Assembly (NCBI GenBank): GCA_937957805.1
Contig: CALFXW010000163.1
Span: 1-6,245 of the forward strand
Direction: 5' to 3'
Length of the DNA: 6,245 bases
Source of the DNA: an uncultured Sphingopyxis sp.
GTDB lineage: Bacteria > Pseudomonadota > Alphaproteobacteria > Sphingomonadales > Sphingomonadaceae
The stretch's first letter is position 1; every line of letters starts with the position of its first letter. The notes under the pieces are model-generated. The model ran no database searches. It was not told where the DNA came from and saw only the letters and a program-made list of their open reading frames with translations. The position numbers and the translations under genes are program-made. Shown here in pieces: positions 1 to 6,245 of this stretch.

Positions 1-193
1 GGGGTGTTACGCCCGTGATGAGGGTGAGCATCCAGTGCACCGCCTCCAGCCGTTGGGAAAGGCGGATGGCATCGCGATCCGACCCGCCGGTAGAGACGAT
101 GAAATGTTCGCTCGTCGCCTCATGCCATTCGGCGCGAGCGGGCGTTGAAAATGTATAAATACAGATGAATAGAAGCAGAATCTTGCGCAACAT
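1..193 (-). CDS. Secreted protein of unknown function, 5' end only
   Basis: The minus strand from the ATG at 193 stays open to the window edge for 64 codons, so only the N-terminus is present. It begins MLRKILLLFICIYTF, a basic start followed by a hydrophobic core, and then reaches a TPARA site before EWHEA. This is a clear Sec signal peptide with an AxA cleavage motif after about residue 21, so the protein should be exported. The mature start (WHEATSEHFIV, then an RLEAVHWML helix) resembles uncharacterised exported sphingomonad proteins that open with W-H-E-A-x-S-x-H-F and often carry TPR or peptidase-MA-like regions; that link is from memory. An SD-like GGGGTGA lies 9 bases before the ATG. 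The other upstream ATG, at 203, is in a different frame without a signal peptide. The gene lies 65 bases downstream of priA in the same direction. The function is not known. Confidence 0.72.
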   Translation of the reverse strand, partial: MLRKILLLFICIYTFSTPARAEWHEATSEHFIVSTGGSDRDAIRLSQRLEAVHWMLTLITGVTP

Positions 194-205
194 CACCGAA
201 CATCA

Positions 206-256
206 CCCCAATGCTCAATATTTGGGGATAATATCGCACTATTGACAAAATGAAAG
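206..256 (-). promoter_or_regulatory. AT-rich leader with weak promoter-like elements or a stem-loop
   Basis: The gap between priA and the secreted-protein gene is much more AT-rich than its surroundings. On the minus strand, CTTTCA (256-251) and TATTAT (233-228) are 17 bases apart and could form a weak promoter: the -10 matches 5 of 6 and the -35 only 3 of 6. Separately, CCCCAA (227-222) and TTGGGG (211-206) could pair across a 10-base loop, with the second arm containing the start of the SD-like GGGGTGA. The two readings conflict, because a start about 7 bases after that -10 would leave out most of the first arm. No T-tract follows the stem, so it is not an intrinsic terminator for priA. 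Confidence 0.22.
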
Positions 257-258
257 CA

Positions 259-2433
259 TCAAACGAAACTATAGGGATCAATATCCACGCGAACGTCAAC
301 CCGTTGCGGCCAATCAACATTGCCGAGCCATTGGCGCAGCATCGCTTGCAGCGGGAAATTGCGCGGCGCCTGCACCAACAGGCGGTGGCGGTGGCGCGAA
401 CGTAGCATGGCGAGCGGGGCGGGTGCTGGCCCCCACACCTCCACCCCGCGCGCTGCGGGTGCGGCATCGCCGATGGTTTTGGCGGTGTCGGCGGCGGCGC
501 GCGCATCCTTGGACGCGATGATGATCGCGGCAAGCCGGCCATAGGGGGGCATGCCCGCCGCCTTGCGCGCGGCGGATTCGGCGGCGTAAAAACCCTCTGT
601 ATCGCCAGCAATCAGCGCGGCGAGCACGGGGGCTTGGGGTTGGCGGGTCTGGACGAACACTTCACCCGGCTTTTCACCGCGTCCCGCGCGCCCGGCGACC
701 TGCGCAATTTGCTGAAAACAACGTTCGTTGGCGCGTAAATCGCCCCCCTCCAGCCCCAAATCGGCATCGACCACCCCGACGAGCGTGAGATTGGGGAAAT
801 GATAACCCTTGGTCACCAATTGGGTGCCGATGACGATGTCGATCAGCCCGCCCGCCATATTTTCGATAAACTCTTCGGCCCGCTGCGCATTCCACAAAGT
901 GTCCGAGGTGACGATGGCGGTGCGTGCAGTCGGCCAACGCGCGGTCACTTCATCGGCGATACGTTCGACGCCGGGGCCGCAGGCGACCAGTGCATCCTCC
1001 TCCTGACATTCGGGGCAGCGTGCGGGCGGGGCCATGTTTTCCCCGCAATGGTGGCAGGCGAGGCGGCGGTGCAGCCGATGTTCGACCATCCATGCGCTGC
1101 AATGCGGGCATTGGATCCGGTGGCCGCAATGACGGCAAAGCGTCAATGGGGCAAATCCGCGCCGGTTGAGGTAGAGCAGCGACTGTTCACCGCGCGCCAG
1201 TCGCGCGTCGATGGCGCTGGCGAGCGGCGGAGCAATCCATAGCCCCCGGTCGGGCGGGGTGCGGCGCAGGTCAATCGCATGCATGGCGGGTAATTGCGCG
1301 CCGCCGAAACGGTCGGGCAGGTGGAGCGCGCGATAGCGCCCGGCATCTACCTGTGCGCGGCTTTCGATGGCGGGGGTCGCGCTCGCCAGCACAATCGGGA
1401 TTTGCGCAAATTGGGCGCGCATCACCGCGACATCGCGGGCATGGTAATGGACGCCATCTTCCTGTTTGAAGCTGCCTTCATGCGCTTCATCGACGATGAT
1501 CAGCCCCAAATTGGCATAGGGCAGGAATAATGCCGAACGTGCGCCGATGATGACGCGCGCGCTGCCATCGGCAATCGCATGCCAGCCGCTGCGCCGTTCC
1601 GATTGGCGTAGCGCCGAATGCCAGACCAAAGGTTCAGCGCCAAATCGCGCGGCAAAACGCTGCACCATCGGCTGGGTCAGCGCGATTTCCGGTTGGAGGA
1701 GGAGGATTTGTTTGCCCGCCCGCAACGCGTGGGCGACCGCTTCAAAATATACTTCGGTCTTGCCCGAACCCGTCACCCCGTCGAGGACAAAGGGTTGAAA
1801 CCCCGCGCCGATACTGCCCGACAGCGCATCGGCGGCGGCGCGCTGTGCGTCGCTGAGCGGGGGTGGTGCAAAATCAGGGTCGGGCAAGGGTGGCGGGGCG
1901 GGTGGGCGCGGCGCGGCGGGCACCAATGCGCCGGTTTTGACAAGGCCGCGGATTACCGCTTCGCTCACACCGCTCAATCCCACAAGGTCAGCAATGGAGC
2001 CGGTCGCATCGCCGATTTTGTCGAGCGCGGCCTGCCGCTGCACCGTCATGCGCGGCGGCAAATTGCCGCTTTGCCGATATTCGATGATCGGTCGCCCCGC
2101 ATCGTGCAGCGCGATGGCGGGGATGGTCATGCGCATCACGCTGCCCGGGGCGCTGAAATAATAGTCCGCCGTCCATTCGATGAGGCGGCGCAGATCGGCG
2201 GGCAGCGGCGGCACATCATGGCGGTGGAGCACTTCGCGCAACCGGTTGTCGCCGACATGGTCGCGCTGCATCGCCGCGCTGTCGCTCGCCGCGTCCCAAA
2301 CGCAGCCCAAAATGCGGCGCGGGCCGAGCGGCACTTCGACAAAATCCCCTGCCTGCAACGTCATGCCATAGGGCACCCGATAATCGAGTATGCCCAAAAT
2401 ATGGCTGGCGATGAGGACGGGGACGCGCGACAT
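259..2433 (-). CDS. priA: Primosomal protein N' (replication restart helicase PriA)
   Basis: PriA is a cytoplasmic 3'-to-5' superfamily 2 helicase that recognises stalled or collapsed forks and reloads the replisome. The 724-residue product is a normal length for alphaproteobacterial PriA. In order: an N-terminal DNA-binding domain opening LDYRVP (16-21) with PLGPR (35-39); a proline-rich linker (about 172-193); Walker A GVTGSGKT (219-226); the DEAH box (315-318); and SATP (351-354). A zinc-binding insert follows with eight cysteines in four pairs (433/436, 442/445, 460/463, 473/476). Then come GTQLVTKGYHFPNLTLVGVV and QVAGRAGRG (578-586), and a C-terminal RSRHRHRLLV stretch. The start at 2433 places the conserved N-terminus correctly and has an AAGGGGG just ahead, though closer than usual. 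The open frame extends upstream to 2688, but that part overlaps the divergent patatin gene and has no PriA character. No frameshift or missing motif is seen. Confidence 0.96.
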   Translation of the reverse strand: MSRVPVLIASHILGILDYRVPYGMTLQAGDFVEVPLGPRRILGCVWDAASDSAAMQRDHVGDNRLREVLHRHDVPPLPADLRRLIEWTADYYFSAPGSVMRMTIPAIALHDAGRPIIEYRQSGNLPPRMTVQRQAALDKIGDATGSIADLVGLSGVSEAVIRGLVKTGALVPAAPRPPAPPPLPDPDFAPPPLSDAQRAAADALSGSIGAGFQPFVLDGVTGSGKTEVYFEAVAHALRAGKQILLLQPEIALTQPMVQRFAARFGAEPLVWHSALRQSERRSGWHAIADGSARVIIGARSALFLPYANLGLIIVDEAHEGSFKQEDGVHYHARDVAVMRAQFAQIPIVLASATPAIESRAQVDAGRYRALHLPDRFGGAQLPAMHAIDLRRTPPDRGLWIAPPLASAIDARLARGEQSLLYLNRRGFAPLTLCRHCGHRIQCPHCSAWMVEHRLHRRLACHHCGENMAPPARCPECQEEDALVACGPGVERIADEVTARWPTARTAIVTSDTLWNAQRAEEFIENMAGGLIDIVIGTQLVTKGYHFPNLTLVGVVDADLGLEGGDLRANERCFQQIAQVAGRAGRGEKPGEVFVQTRQPQAPVLAALIAGDTEGFYAAESAARKAAGMPPYGRLAAIIIASKDARAAADTAKTIGDAAPAARGVEVWGPAPAPLAMLRSRHRHRLLVQAPRNFPLQAMLRQWLGNVDWPQRVDVRVDIDPYSFV

Positions 2434-2479
2434 GCCCCCTTGCCATAAGCGCTCGCCCCCCGCTTGGCGAGATGAAGCA

Positions 2480-2507
2480 TTGCCCGGCAGCGTCATTTGC
2501 TTATGCT
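2480..2507 (+). promoter_or_regulatory. Possible promoter of the patatin gene
   Basis: In the 81-base divergent gap between priA and the patatin gene, TTGCCC (2480-2485) and TATGCT (2502-2507) are separated by 16 bases, each matching 4 of 6 consensus positions. A start about 7-8 bases after the -10 would fall on or next to the ATG at 2515, giving a leaderless transcript. That would agree with the absence of a Shine-Dalgarno sequence before this start. The elements are weak and this is inference only. Confidence 0.25.
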
Positions 2508-2514
2508 GACGGTC

Positions 2515-4854
2515 ATGCGCGAAAAGGAACTGCGCCTTGCCCTCGTCTGTTATGGCGGCATCAGCCTCGCCATCTATATGCATGGGGTTACAAAGGAAAT
2601 CTGGCATGTCGCGCGCGCCAGCCGGGCGCAATTGGATGATGCGCCGCCGCTCGACGGGGTGGCGCAGCATTATCGTGAATTGCTGCAATATCTGGCCGAT
2701 ACAGCGGGGATAAAGCTGCGCGTTTTTGCCGACATTGTGGCGGGCGCTAGCGCGGGGGGCATCAACGGCATTTTCCTCGCCCGGGCGCTCGCCAGTGGCG
2801 AATCACTCGAACCACTGACAAAATTGTGGATGGAACGCGCCGATGTCACCGTGCTGCTCGACCCCGATGCGCGGCCGCTGTCGCGCTTTTCCAAATTTTG
2901 GGCGGTGCCGATTGCCTGGATGCTGAGCCGCGCGCCGCGCAACATCATCGACACGACGGTGGAGCGCGGCCAACGGGCGGAGGTGCGTGCCAAATTATCG
3001 CAATTTGTGCGCGCGCGCTGGTTTGCGCCCCCCTTTGGCGGGGAATTATTCTGCAACCTGCTGCTCGATGCGATTGCCGCGATGGAGGCTGGGCCAAAGG
3101 GGCCGGCCTTGCTCCCAGCCGATCAGCCGATCGACCTGATGGTGACCGCTACCGATTTTGCCGGCTATGCCCACCAGATGCGGCTCAATTCCCCGCCGGT
3201 GGTGGAGGAAAATGAACATCGCCTGTTGCTCCATTTCCGTCAGTCCCCGCGCGGGGAGCGTGGATTGGATGATGGCGTGGCGCTCGCCTTTGCGGCGCGC
3301 GCAACGGCGAGCTTTCCGGGCGCTTTCCCGCCCTTTTCGGCGGCTGAGATGGACAGGGCCTTGGCCGCGCGCGGCAATATGCAGCCGCATGACTGGCCGC
3401 AACGCAACGCTTTTTTGGCGGCGCAATTGTGCAAGGGCGACATTTGTTCGGTGCATGAACGTGTGTTGATCGACGGATCGGTGCTCGCCAATGCGCCCTT
3501 CAAACCGGCGATTGCGGCGTTGCGCCAGCGCCCCGCCCGGCGCGAAGTGGACCGACGTTTCGTTTATATCGACCCCAAACCGGGGCGGCGCGCATTCAGC
3601 TTTGGCGACGGTAAAAAGGGCGGGGATGGCGCACCTGCCATGCCGGGCTTTTTCGGCACCATTTTGCGCGCCATGTCGGACATTCCGCGCGAACAGCCGA
3701 TCCGCGACAATGTGGAAGCGATTGAAAATCTCTCGGCGCGTATCCGCCGGATGCGCCATATTTTGGATTCGCTGGGCAATGATGTCGACGAACGGGTGGC
3801 AGCAGCGGTCGGGCGTAATTTTTTCCTCGACCGGCCAACACCGGCGCGGCTTGCGGCATGGCGCGCCAAGGCGCAGGCGCGCGCGGCGGGGGAGGGGGGA
3901 TATGCCTTTGCCGCCTATGGCCATGTGAAATTGTCGCTGGTGGTGGAGGATCTGGCGAACCTCGCCGCCGATTTGGCAGGGGTGGACGATATGATGCAGC
4001 GCCAGCCATATCGCGCCGCCATCTGGGGCTGGGTGCGCGGCGCTGGGGTTGATCAGATGCGTGCCGGGCGCGGCGAGAACCCGGCGATGGTCGCCTTTTT
4101 CCGCGACCATGACATTGGCTATCGGGTGCGGCGGATGCGCCTGCTTGCCCGACGGCTGGATGCAGTGGCGGGTGCAGACAGCAATGTGCCCGCCGATGCC
4201 GCCGAATCTGCGCGCGCGGCCATTTATCGGGTGCTCGGCCTCTACCTCGACCGCGATGGTCGGGACCATTATGCCGATCTGCCGCCCGATGGGTCTGCGG
4301 GCGATGTGCTCCATGATCCGGCAGATTGGGTGGCGCGGGTGGCGGGGCACCGTGCGCTGGCGGCGATGGATGCCGAGGCGGATATCTTGCTCGCCGATGC
4401 GTTCAATGCGCTGCCGGTGGAAGCGCGTCGCGCGATGATTACCGCCTATCTGGGCTTCCCCTTTTATGATGCCGCCACCCTGCCGCTGTTGCAGGGGGAG
4501 GGGGATGGGGAGTTTGACCCGATCAAGATCGACCGCATTTCACCGGAGGATGCTGTGCGGCTGCGTTCGGGCGGCGCGGCGGCGACATTGAAGGGGATAC
4601 AGTTCAACGCCTTTGGCGCTTTTTTCAGCCGCGCCTTTCGCGAAAATGACTATCTGTGGGGACGGCTCCATGCGGCGGAACGATTGTTCGACATTATCGC
4701 CAGCAGTGCGGTGCGCAGCCGCCCGATTGATGCGGCACATATCGCGCGGCTGCGCGATGGCGCGCTCGACGCGATCTTGGTGGAGGAGGCGGAACGGCTC
4801 GGCCACAGTGGCGCGCTGATTGCGCAATTGCGCGTCGCACTGCACGCAAACTGA
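2515..4854 (+). CDS. Patatin-like phospholipase with C-terminal DUF3376-type region
   Basis: The product (779 residues) is predicted to be a serine acyl-hydrolase of the patatin fold, acting on phospholipids or other acyl esters through a Ser-Asp dyad. Near the N-terminus, CYGGIS (12-17) sits where patatins carry the glycine-rich oxyanion loop. GASAGG (77-82) is the GxSxG nucleophile elbow with Ser79, and LIDGSVLANAPF (318-329) supplies the DG motif with Asp320 as the likely second catalytic residue. The C-terminal part contains FNAFGAFFSRAFRENDYLWGR (697-717, residues listed as one motif region) followed by a AERLFDII stretch, which I recognise as the DUF3376 signature of large bacterial patatin-like proteins. 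No signal peptide or clear membrane span is visible. The start is uncertain: TTG 2497, ATG 2503 and ATG 2515 are in frame. ATG 2515 is preferred because homologues, as I recall them, begin MREKELRLALVCYGG. No good ribosome binding site precedes any of the three. Substrate and physiological role are unknown. Confidence 0.9.
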   Translation: MREKELRLALVCYGGISLAIYMHGVTKEIWHVARASRAQLDDAPPLDGVAQHYRELLQYLADTAGIKLRVFADIVAGASAGGINGIFLARALASGESLEPLTKLWMERADVTVLLDPDARPLSRFSKFWAVPIAWMLSRAPRNIIDTTVERGQRAEVRAKLSQFVRARWFAPPFGGELFCNLLLDAIAAMEAGPKGPALLPADQPIDLMVTATDFAGYAHQMRLNSPPVVEENEHRLLLHFRQSPRGERGLDDGVALAFAARATASFPGAFPPFSAAEMDRALAARGNMQPHDWPQRNAFLAAQLCKGDICSVHERVLIDGSVLANAPFKPAIAALRQRPARREVDRRFVYIDPKPGRRAFSFGDGKKGGDGAPAMPGFFGTILRAMSDIPREQPIRDNVEAIENLSARIRRMRHILDSLGNDVDERVAAAVGRNFFLDRPTPARLAAWRAKAQARAAGEGGYAFAAYGHVKLSLVVEDLANLAADLAGVDDMMQRQPYRAAIWGWVRGAGVDQMRAGRGENPAMVAFFRDHDIGYRVRRMRLLARRLDAVAGADSNVPADAAESARAAIYRVLGLYLDRDGRDHYADLPPDGSAGDVLHDPADWVARVAGHRALAAMDAEADILLADAFNALPVEARRAMITAYLGFPFYDAATLPLLQGEGDGEFDPIKIDRISPEDAVRLRSGGAAATLKGIQFNAFGAFFSRAFRENDYLWGRLHAAERLFDIIASSAVRSRPIDAAHIARLRDGALDAILVEEAERLGHSGALIAQLRVALHAN

Positions 4855-4913
4855 ACCGGCGGCATTTCCATACCAATTTTCAAAAAAATGCTTTGCCTGC
4901 CGCCATGCTCTGG

Positions 4914-4926
4914 TATCGCTGCGATA
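4914..4926. repeat. Short near-perfect palindrome ahead of the dehydrogenase
   Basis: TATCGC and GCGATA flank a single T, forming a 13-base dyad symmetry just upstream of the ribosome binding site of the dehydrogenase gene. It could be an operator or a very tight hairpin in the leader. It is short enough to occur by chance in 81 to 87 bases of intergenic DNA, and I cannot assign a regulator to it. Confidence 0.25.
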
Positions 4927-4928
4927 TT

Positions 4929-4939
4929 GAGGAGAGAGG
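4929..4939 (+). promoter_or_regulatory. Strong ribosome binding site setting the dehydrogenase start
   Basis: GAGGAG (4929-4934) inside a purine run GAGGAGAGAGG lies 7 bases before the ATG at 4942. This fixes that ATG as the start, rather than the in-frame ATG at 4888, whose added 18 residues (rich in Cys, Pro and Arg) have no family character. It is by far the best Shine-Dalgarno match in the window. Confidence 0.8.
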
Positions 4940-4941
4940 AT

Positions 4942-6090
4942 ATGGCAAGCAACGACATGCCGGGCACGGCACAGGCGCTATTTTCGACCGCGCGTGATGA
5001 CGGGTGCATCGCAATCAGCATCGAACCGCGCGACATTGCGCCACTCGCAGCGGACGAGGTTTTGATCCGGGTGGAGGCGAGCCCGGTCAACCCGTCGGAC
5101 ATGGGGCTGCTCTATGCCGTCGCCGATATGGCGAGCGCGCGGGTCGATGCAGGCGCGGCGCACCCCAGTTTGCTGATCGACGTGCCGCCCGCGCTCTCAC
5201 GCGCGGTGACTGGGCGGCTGGGGCAGGCGTTGCCGGTCGGTAATGAGGGGGCGGGCACCGTCGTCGCGGCGGGCGCGTCGGATGCGGCGCAGGGGCTGCT
5301 TGGCAAAATCGTCGCAACCTTTGGTGGGGCCATGTATCGCAGCCACCGCACCGCGCGCGCTGCCGATTGTCTGGTTTTACCCGATGGGTCGAGCGCGTGG
5401 GAGGGCGCATCGCTCACCGTCAATCCATTGACCGCGATGGCGATGGTGGGGACGATGCGGCGCGGCGGCTATAGCGCGCTCTGCCACACGGCGGCGGCAT
5501 CCAATCTGGGGCAGATGCTGGTCAAGCTTTGCGCGGCCGAGGGGGTGGGGCTCGTCAATATAGTGCGCAATGCTGAACAGGCGGCGCTGCTGCGCGCGAT
5601 TGGCGCGACCCATGTGGTGGACAGCAGTCAGGCCGATTTCATGGCTGCGCTCACCGACGCGCTGGCCGAAACCGGCGCAACGCTCGCCTTTGATGCGATT
5701 GGCGGCGGCCCGCTCGCCGGTCAGATTTTGACCGCGATGGAGGCGGCGCAGGTCAAAAAGGGCGCGCCCTTTTCGATCTATGGCACAAATGTCCACAAGC
5801 AGGTCAATATCTATGGCGCGCTCGACATGGGGCCGACGACATTTTCGCGCAGCTTTGGCCTGCAATGGGGGATTTCGGGTTTCCTTCTCACCCCCTATCT
5901 GATGCAGCTGACGCCGCAGGAAGTGGGCGACATGCGCGCCTTTGTCATCGCGCACCGCAATGATATTTTCGCCAGCCATTATAGCGCCGACATCAGCCTT
6001 GCCGACATGGTGCGGCCCGACGTGGCGCCCAGCAAGAAGCCCCGCGCACGCTGGTCTGCAGCGGCCCAGATGGCGTCGCCCACGCGCTGA
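4942..6090 (+). CDS. Zinc-independent MDR-family dehydrogenase with foreign 3' end
   Basis: The 382-codon frame encodes a medium-chain dehydrogenase/reductase, probably NAD(P)H-dependent and cytoplasmic. The N-terminal catalytic domain shows EVLIRVEASPVNPSDMGLLY (39-58) and PVGNEGAGTVVAAG (98-111). The zinc-ligand GHE of alcohol dehydrogenases is GNE here, and no structural four-cysteine zinc loop is present, so it groups with quinone-oxidoreductase or enoyl-reductase-like members. VNPLTAM (160-166) and TAAASNLGQM (183-192) correspond to the entry to the Rossmann domain and its nucleotide-binding loop, followed by GVGLVNIVRN. The substrate cannot be read from sequence. The normal family end, as I recall it, continues after ISLADMVRPDVA (351-362) for about 20 residues and finishes near ATGEKYLINP. 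Here it instead runs into about 20 codons (363-382) that are antisense to an aceE fragment and stop at 6090. The native protein is therefore truncated or the join is artificial. It lies 87 bases after the patatin stop. Confidence 0.85.
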   Translation: MASNDMPGTAQALFSTARDDGCIAISIEPRDIAPLAADEVLIRVEASPVNPSDMGLLYAVADMASARVDAGAAHPSLLIDVPPALSRAVTGRLGQALPVGNEGAGTVVAAGASDAAQGLLGKIVATFGGAMYRSHRTARAADCLVLPDGSSAWEGASLTVNPLTAMAMVGTMRRGGYSALCHTAAASNLGQMLVKLCAAEGVGLVNIVRNAEQAALLRAIGATHVVDSSQADFMAALTDALAETGATLAFDAIGGGPLAGQILTAMEAAQVKKGAPFSIYGTNVHKQVNIYGALDMGPTTFSRSFGLQWGISGFLLTPYLMQLTPQEVGDMRAFVIAHRNDIFASHYSADISLADMVRPDVAPSKKPRARWSAAAQMASPTR

Positions 6091-6245
6091 AAGCCGAACA
6101 TGGAGTAGTAGATGTAGAACGGCAGCATGGCCAGGCCGTGCACGCTGTAGCTGGTGGCGGCGGCCGTCCAGCTCGCAATCGCACCCGCTTCGCTGATGCC
6201 TTCTTCCAGGATTTGCCCATCCAGCGCCTCGCGGTAGCTCAGCAC
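5979..6245 (-). CDS. aceE: Internal fragment of homodimeric pyruvate dehydrogenase E1
   Basis: The minus strand from the right edge encodes about 79 residues that match AceE, the thiamine-diphosphate-dependent E1 that decarboxylates pyruvate in the pyruvate dehydrogenase complex. Seen in order: GQILEEGISEAGA, then SWTAAATSYS, then PFYIYYSMFGFQRVGD, then DQRARGFLLGATSGRT. Aligned without gaps to E. coli AceE from memory, it covers roughly residues 553-631. Glu19 of the fragment falls on Glu571 (cofactor activation), and Tyr47 and Phe50 on Tyr599 and Phe602. Homology stops at Thr79 (6009), just before the expected T-L-N-G-E-G-L-Q-H with active-site His640. The remaining nine codons, to the stop at 5979, are antisense to the dehydrogenase. 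A GTG at 6245 is at the edge and is not a real start. All five tyrosines use TAC, unlike the neighbours. A fragment of this size cannot be functional alone; the rest may lie beyond the window. Confidence 0.88.
   Translation of the reverse strand: MLSYREALDGQILEEGISEAGAIASWTAAATSYSVHGLAMLPFYIYYSMFGFQRVGDAIWAAADQRARGFLLGATSGRTMSARLMSAL
6008..6029. other. Chimeric junction between dehydrogenase and aceE fragment
   Basis: In this stretch the plus strand still reads as dehydrogenase (VRPDVA) while the minus strand already reads as AceE (GATSGRT). Left of it there is no AceE homology and right of it no dehydrogenase homology. The zone compatible with both families is about 20 bases, which is what a short shared sequence at a join would leave. 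There are no insertion-sequence ends, direct repeats or attachment-site features. Whether this is an assembly artefact or a true recombination point cannot be decided from the sequence alone. Confidence 0.7.

Noticed and set aside
242..247. A perfect TTGACA on the plus strand near the end of priA
   Set aside because: No acceptable -10 lies 16-18 bases downstream (the closest TATAGG is 22 away), and no plus-strand gene follows it.
1618..2448. A 276-codon open frame on the plus strand opposite priA
   Set aside because: It lies wholly opposite conserved PriA coding sequence, is rich in Arg and His, and shows no domain; it is a shadow of priA.
2434..2688. Upstream extension of the priA frame (85 extra residues)
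   Set aside because: The extra part overlaps the divergent patatin gene, lacks PriA-like sequence, and the conserved PriA N-terminus begins right after the ATG at 2433.
3046..4350. A 434-codon open frame on the minus strand opposite the patatin gene
   Set aside because: It is antisense to a well-supported gene, has no recognisable motifs, and is of a kind expected in GC-rich DNA where stop codons are rare in the opposite frame.
4858..4904. GGCGGCA / TGCCGCC inverted repeat after the patatin stop as a terminator
   Set aside because: The loop would be 33 bases and no T-tract follows the second arm, so it does not look like an intrinsic terminator.
6243..6245. GTG at the right edge as the start of a small protein
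   Set aside because: It corresponds to an internal residue of AceE at about position 553; the frame is simply cut by the window edge.

Overview
The window looks like chromosomal DNA of a sphingomonad-type alphaproteobacterium, with a short foreign-looking piece at its right end. The evidence is high GC content with GCG/CGC-rich codons, a PriA of about 720 residues, a patatin-like protein of the DUF3376 type, and an MDR dehydrogenase of a kind I associate with Sphingomonadaceae. The native genes prefer TAT for tyrosine. The family-level taxonomy is inference from recalled homologues, not from a search.

Layout, left to right. (1) Positions 1-193, minus strand: the 5' end of a gene for a secreted protein of unknown function, cut by the window edge. 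(2) 259-2433, minus: priA, the replication-restart helicase, intact, with both zinc-binding cysteine clusters and the helicase motifs. (3) 2434-2514: a short divergent intergenic stretch between priA and the next gene. (4) 2515-4854, plus: a large patatin-like phospholipase with a C-terminal DUF3376-type region. (5) 4942-6090, plus: a zinc-independent medium-chain dehydrogenase/reductase with a strong ribosome binding site. Its last ~20 expected residues are missing and are replaced by an unrelated tail. (6) 6009-6245, minus: an internal fragment of aceE, the homodimeric E1 of pyruvate dehydrogenase. It has different codon use and resembles betaproteobacterial AceE.

The native genes are housekeeping or ordinary accessory genes with no obvious shared pathway. 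priA and the secreted-protein gene run one way; the patatin and dehydrogenase genes run the other way and may be partly co-transcribed.

The most notable point is the junction at about 6008-6029. There the dehydrogenase reading (plus) and the AceE reading (minus) overlap in about 20 bases that fit both families. Beyond it each gene breaks off abruptly. This is most simply a chimeric join, either an assembly artefact on a short shared sequence or, less likely, a real recombination. I did not find a convincing new biological system, tRNA, rRNA, CRISPR array or insertion sequence.
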